Origin: Comamonadaceae bacterium
Lineage (GTDB): Bacteria; Pseudomonadota; Gammaproteobacteria; Burkholderiales; Burkholderiaceae_C
Direction: 5' to 3'
Length of the DNA stretch: 9,034 nucleotides
NCBI GenBank assembly: GCA_947452325.1
Contig: CANGCZ010000049.1
Coordinates: 1-9,034 of the forward strand
Positions 7,901 through 9,034 of this stretch are shown here, piece by piece (position 1 is the first letter of the stretch; each line of letters starts with the position of its first letter). Both the position numbers and the translations under genes were made by a program. The notes beneath the pieces were generated by a model. It had not been told where the DNA came from. It made no database searches and saw nothing but the letters and a program-made list of their open reading frames with translations.

Positions 7901-8044
7901 GTCCTGGCCATGATCCCTTTGACGCGCAGCGTGTTTTGGGGTCCCATGGCGGTGGCCATCATGGGCGGCTTGATTGTGGCGACCGTGCTGACTTTGCTGG
8001 CCTTGCCGGCCATGTACGCGGCTTGGTTCAGGGTCAAGCGATGA
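4925..8044 (+). CDS. RND multidrug efflux pump, inner-membrane permease subunit (AcrB/HAE-1-like, TriC-like subgroup)
   Basis: A proton-driven resistance-nodulation-division transporter of 1039 residues, the usual size. TM1 is at about 26-43, TM2-TM6 cluster at about 345-512, TM7 at about 547-566 and TM8-TM12 at about 880-1036, with two large periplasmic loops between, as in AcrB. The proton-relay pair is D423-D424 (LLVDDAIIAVE, TM4). In TM10 the place usually held by the relay lysine in AcrB is R951 (MIQRNSVILIDQI). The N-terminal GQDEDPPFTF and VRSYWPGATAQQV motifs are those of the drug-exporting HAE-1 group, and from memory resemble triclosan/MexK-like pumps more than AcrB itself; heavy-metal CusA-type pumps are less likely. 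It overlaps the adaptor by four bases. No outer-membrane factor gene follows, so an unlinked TolC-like channel is presumably used. Substrate range is unknown. The large open frames antisense to it are judged to be shadows. Confidence 0.95.
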   Translation: MKQKNAATRGFNLSEWALNHRAFSRYLMVVLLLLGVAAYFQLGQDEDPPFTFRVMVVRSYWPGATAQQVAEQVTDKLERTLQEVPYADKIKSYSKPGESQIIFEIKDYSKPEEVAHVWYSVRKKISDMSHTLPQGVQGPFFNDEFGDVYGVIYALQADGFSLAELKDIADDVRQKLLRVKDVSKVELFGAQDEKIYIEIPQKKLAQLGLDLNAVLAQLGQQNAVESAGSLQTQQDVIQIRVAGQFEAVSRLRVMPIRGASGRQIKLGDIATITRGYIDPAAVKVRFQGQQVIALGVSMTKGGDIINLGHSLEKAVAGLQTSLPAGVKLSNLQNQPQAVSRSVSEFIGVLIEAVLIVLLVSFVSLGWHKGGRFGWHIDMRPGLVVGITIPLVLAVTFLGMYYWGIGLHKISLGSLIISLGLLVDDAIIAVEMMVRKMEEGFDKVRAATFAYEVTAMPMLTGTLITAAGFLPIGLAKSVTGEYTFAIFAVTVLALLLSWWVSVFFVPLLGVWLLKAKPHTATQHSQELFDSHFYKVFRRLVNACVKHRWVTIAVMLLIFAAGIFGMGKVQQQFFPESSRPEIMMEIWFPEGTSLQANEALSKQVEKKLLTLKGVDSVSLWIGSGVPRFYLPLDQVLPQSNVSQFIILPKDLATRESTRLALPALMAKEFPEVNARIKLLPNGPPVAYPVQFRVSGPDPLVLRQRADEVKAAMRENSNTRQVNDNWNESVKVLRFEVDQDKARALGITSQSLARTLRVLVSGSTVGQYREGDKLIDIVLRQPLSERQTMSDLGNAYVPTAGGKTVPLLQIAKPVFDWEPGVMWRLNRDYAITAQCDITEGLQGATVTGQLMPAMKALQDKWAQQGLSAYTISVAGAVEESAKGSSSIAAGVPLMLFVTFTLLMIQLQSFSRALLVFLTGPMGIAGVAMALLVLNRPFGFVALLGVIALMGMIQRNSVILIDQIEQDRASGVPAWDAIVESAVRRLRPIVLTAAAAVLAMIPLTRSVFWGPMAVAIMGGLIVATVLTLLALPAMYAAWFRVKR

Positions 8045-8063
8045 ATGATGTACCCCATTGACC

Positions 8064-8113
8064 CTCAAGGCCTGCATGAGGCCATTCGTCTTGAGTCCTG
8101 GTAATGTTTTTTT
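8064..8113 (+). terminator. Possible terminator downstream of the RND operon
   Basis: Beginning 20 bases after the pump stop, a 6-bp inverted repeat CTCAAG/CTTGAG (8064-8069, 8090-8095) encloses a smaller stem GGCCT/AGGCC (8069-8073, 8079-8083). A run of seven T (8107-8113) follows. The stem is interrupted and the T-run lies 11 bases beyond it, so this is not a textbook intrinsic terminator. Position after the last gene of the operon is the main support. Confidence 0.35.
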
Positions 8114-8170
8114 AGCCAAAGGTGAACTCCGGTCTGTGGAGAATTTCAAAATCCACTTGGACGTTTAGGC

Positions 8171-8207
8171 TGTGCTGGGTCTAAGTCAGTTGCATAGACC
8201 CAGCGCA
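8171..8207. other. Strong 13-bp hairpin in the convergent intergenic region
   Basis: Left arm 8171-8183 and right arm 8195-8207 pair over 13 bp, ten contiguous perfect pairs (GCTGGGTCTA / TAGACCCAGC) plus three outer pairs including one wobble, with an 11-base loop. It sits between the converging pump operon and the minus-strand surface-protein gene, where a shared terminator is expected. However, the A-run (8212-8218) lies on its right side, so plus-strand RNA has A after the stem and minus-strand RNA has U before it. Neither has the 3' U-tract of an intrinsic terminator. It may act as an mRNA 3'-end barrier or a pausing structure. Confidence 0.6.
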
Positions 8208-8245
8208 GAATAAAAAAAGCGGAAGGTATCGCGTATCAAGAAAAA

Positions 8246-9034
8246 TCAATTACCGCTGCAGGTCACTGTCACGTTGTTGATGTAATTTTGACCAGAAGGC
8301 GTTACTCCCGAAGAGTTGGCCGTTATGTTGCATGCCTGCGTCGTACTTCGCGCTGTCCAGGCAGTACCCGTTAGGGTATTTTGGAATGTGAAGTAATGCG
8401 TCGTACATCCAACACCATAGGCAACCGTCAAAGTTTCGATGTCCACACCGTTGGTTTCATCGTGCATTACCAATTGTACGGAACCGATGTTATTGCTCAG
8501 GCCAGTGACAGAACCACCAACCTTCCCGGCTGTAGTGTTTAAAGTCCCGCACGAACCAGCAGCACCACCTGAACCACCCCCACCACCCCCGGGTAAAGTG
8601 GGAACTACACCACCAGTCCCAACTCCTGGAGGAGTTGGACTACCACCACCCGAAGCGGTCACAGTGATGGTGTAAGAACTGCCAATCTCAGTCCCGAGGT
8701 TGGCAGCAGTGTTTGTTTTCACCTGCGCGCTAGAACTGCCAGCCGAGCTAGGTGCTGGGCATTTGGCGGCAAAGCCGGTGCTGGCCGACATGCTGGAAGT
8801 GCATTCCACACCATCCAAAACCAATATGGCGGTCGTGGGCAGGTTGCTGCCTGTGATGGCAAACATTGCAGGTGATCCGACTATCGCAGTGCCCGGTGTG
8901 ACCGAAGTAATTGATGGTGAATCGCCGCCGCCTGCACTTCCCCCGCCACTCGGAGTGGGAGTACACACCACATTGGCATTGCTAACGTTGCCGGTTATAA
9001 GGGAGGAAGAGTTATAGGGTGATGACACCATACA
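8246..9034 (-). CDS. Secreted/surface protein with IPT/TIG domain and C-terminal beta-module, partial (N-terminus beyond window)
   Basis: The frame is open to the right edge, giving 262 visible residues; the ATG at 9031 is preceded in frame by a Cys codon and is probably internal. No exact function is recognised. In order: about 27 residues ending NVSNANVVC; a short Gly/Ser linker; an IPT/TIG-like Ig fold at about 40-127 (PSITSVTPGTAIVGSPAMF, ITGSNLP, SYTITVTA); a Gly/Pro-rich linker at about 128-160 with a run of six Gly; and a final module at about 165-260 (KVGGSVTGL..., YFTFQNTLTGTAW, INNVTVTCSG). That last module resembles the VGGTVSGL...FTF...VTVTC repeats of secreted proteobacterial proteins, and the first 27 residues look like the tail of another copy. 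Composition is Ser/Thr/Gly-rich with few charges, fitting an exported protein. No C-terminal anchor or autotransporter barrel follows. An adhesin-like or cell-surface role is inference. The stop is TGA at 8246. Confidence 0.75.
   Translation of the reverse strand, partial: CMVSSPYNSSSLITGNVSNANVVCTPTPSGGGSAGGGDSPSITSVTPGTAIVGSPAMFAITGSNLPTTAILVLDGVECTSSMSASTGFAAKCPAPSSAGSSSAQVKTNTAANLGTEIGSSYTITVTASGGGSPTPPGVGTGGVVPTLPGGGGGGSGGAAGSCGTLNTTAGKVGGSVTGLSNNIGSVQLVMHDETNGVDIETLTVAYGVGCTTHYFTFQNTLTGTAWTARSTTQACNITANSSGVTPSGQNYINNVTVTCSGN
8619..8638. repeat. Near-perfect palindrome inside the surface-protein linker
   Basis: A 9-bp perfect inverted repeat, CCAACTCCT / AGGAGTTGG, separated by two bases. 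With one bulged C the arms extend outward by three more bases (AGT at 8615-8617, ACT at 8639-8641). It lies in the codons for the Pro/Gly/Val/Thr linker after the TIG domain. The symmetry may be a by-product of the repetitive PTPPGVGT codons; no function is claimed. Confidence 0.4.

Noticed and set aside
7484..8149. 221-codon open frame antisense to the 3' end of the pump gene
   Set aside because: The translation is His/Gln/Arg-rich with no recognisable family and mirrors codons of the pump's membrane segments; it is explained by codon bias on the opposite strand.
9029..9031. ATG at the right edge as the true start of the surface protein
   Set aside because: The frame continues with a Cys codon to the window edge, no signal peptide follows this ATG, and the following residues look like the end of a beta-module.
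1..9034. CRISPR array, tRNA/rRNA gene, insertion sequence or integron site
   Set aside because: No regularly spaced repeats, tRNA-like cloverleaf, transposase frame or flanking terminal repeats were seen; the hairpin at 8171-8207 lacks the core sites expected of an attC.

Overview
The window looks like bacterial chromosomal DNA, most likely from a betaproteobacterium of the Burkholderiales. This rests on protein flavour (ferrochelatase, the HpnC/HpnD/HpnE trio and the RND pump) and dense, overlapping gene packing. It is an inference; no rRNA or other phylogenetic marker is present.

Positions 1-3757 (minus strand) hold a tight operon read from right to left: hpnC, hpnD, hpnE, hemH. HpnD joins two farnesyl diphosphates into presqualene diphosphate, HpnC converts that to hydroxysqualene, and HpnE reduces it to squalene, the precursor of hopanoid-type lipids. 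hemH (ferrochelatase, the last step of protoheme synthesis) follows directly. The hpnD/hpnE and hpnE/hemH junctions are 4-base stop/start overlaps (TTGA and ATGA), implying translational coupling. hemH runs off the left edge; no squalene-hopene cyclase is visible.

Positions 3758-3848 are a 91-base divergent intergenic region. It carries a good sigma70-type promoter for the plus strand, with a palindrome of TetR-operator appearance just downstream of the -10 box.

Positions 3849-8044 (plus strand) encode a two-gene RND efflux system: a lipoprotein periplasmic adaptor and a 1039-residue inner-membrane pump, overlapping by ATGA. There is no outer-membrane channel gene and no regulator gene in the window, so both are presumably encoded elsewhere.

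Positions 8045-8245 are non-coding, with a weak terminator candidate for the pump operon and a strong 13-bp hairpin that has no U-tract on the expected side for either strand. Positions 8246-9034 (minus strand) are the C-terminal part of a secreted, Ser/Thr/Gly-rich surface-type protein with an IPT/TIG domain, a polyglycine linker and a C-terminal cysteine-containing beta module. Its N-terminus lies beyond the right edge.

Overall the window holds recognisable families. I do not see a clearly new system. The points most worth a second look are the heme/squalene gene coupling, the operator-like palindrome, the oddly oriented hairpin and the truncated surface protein.
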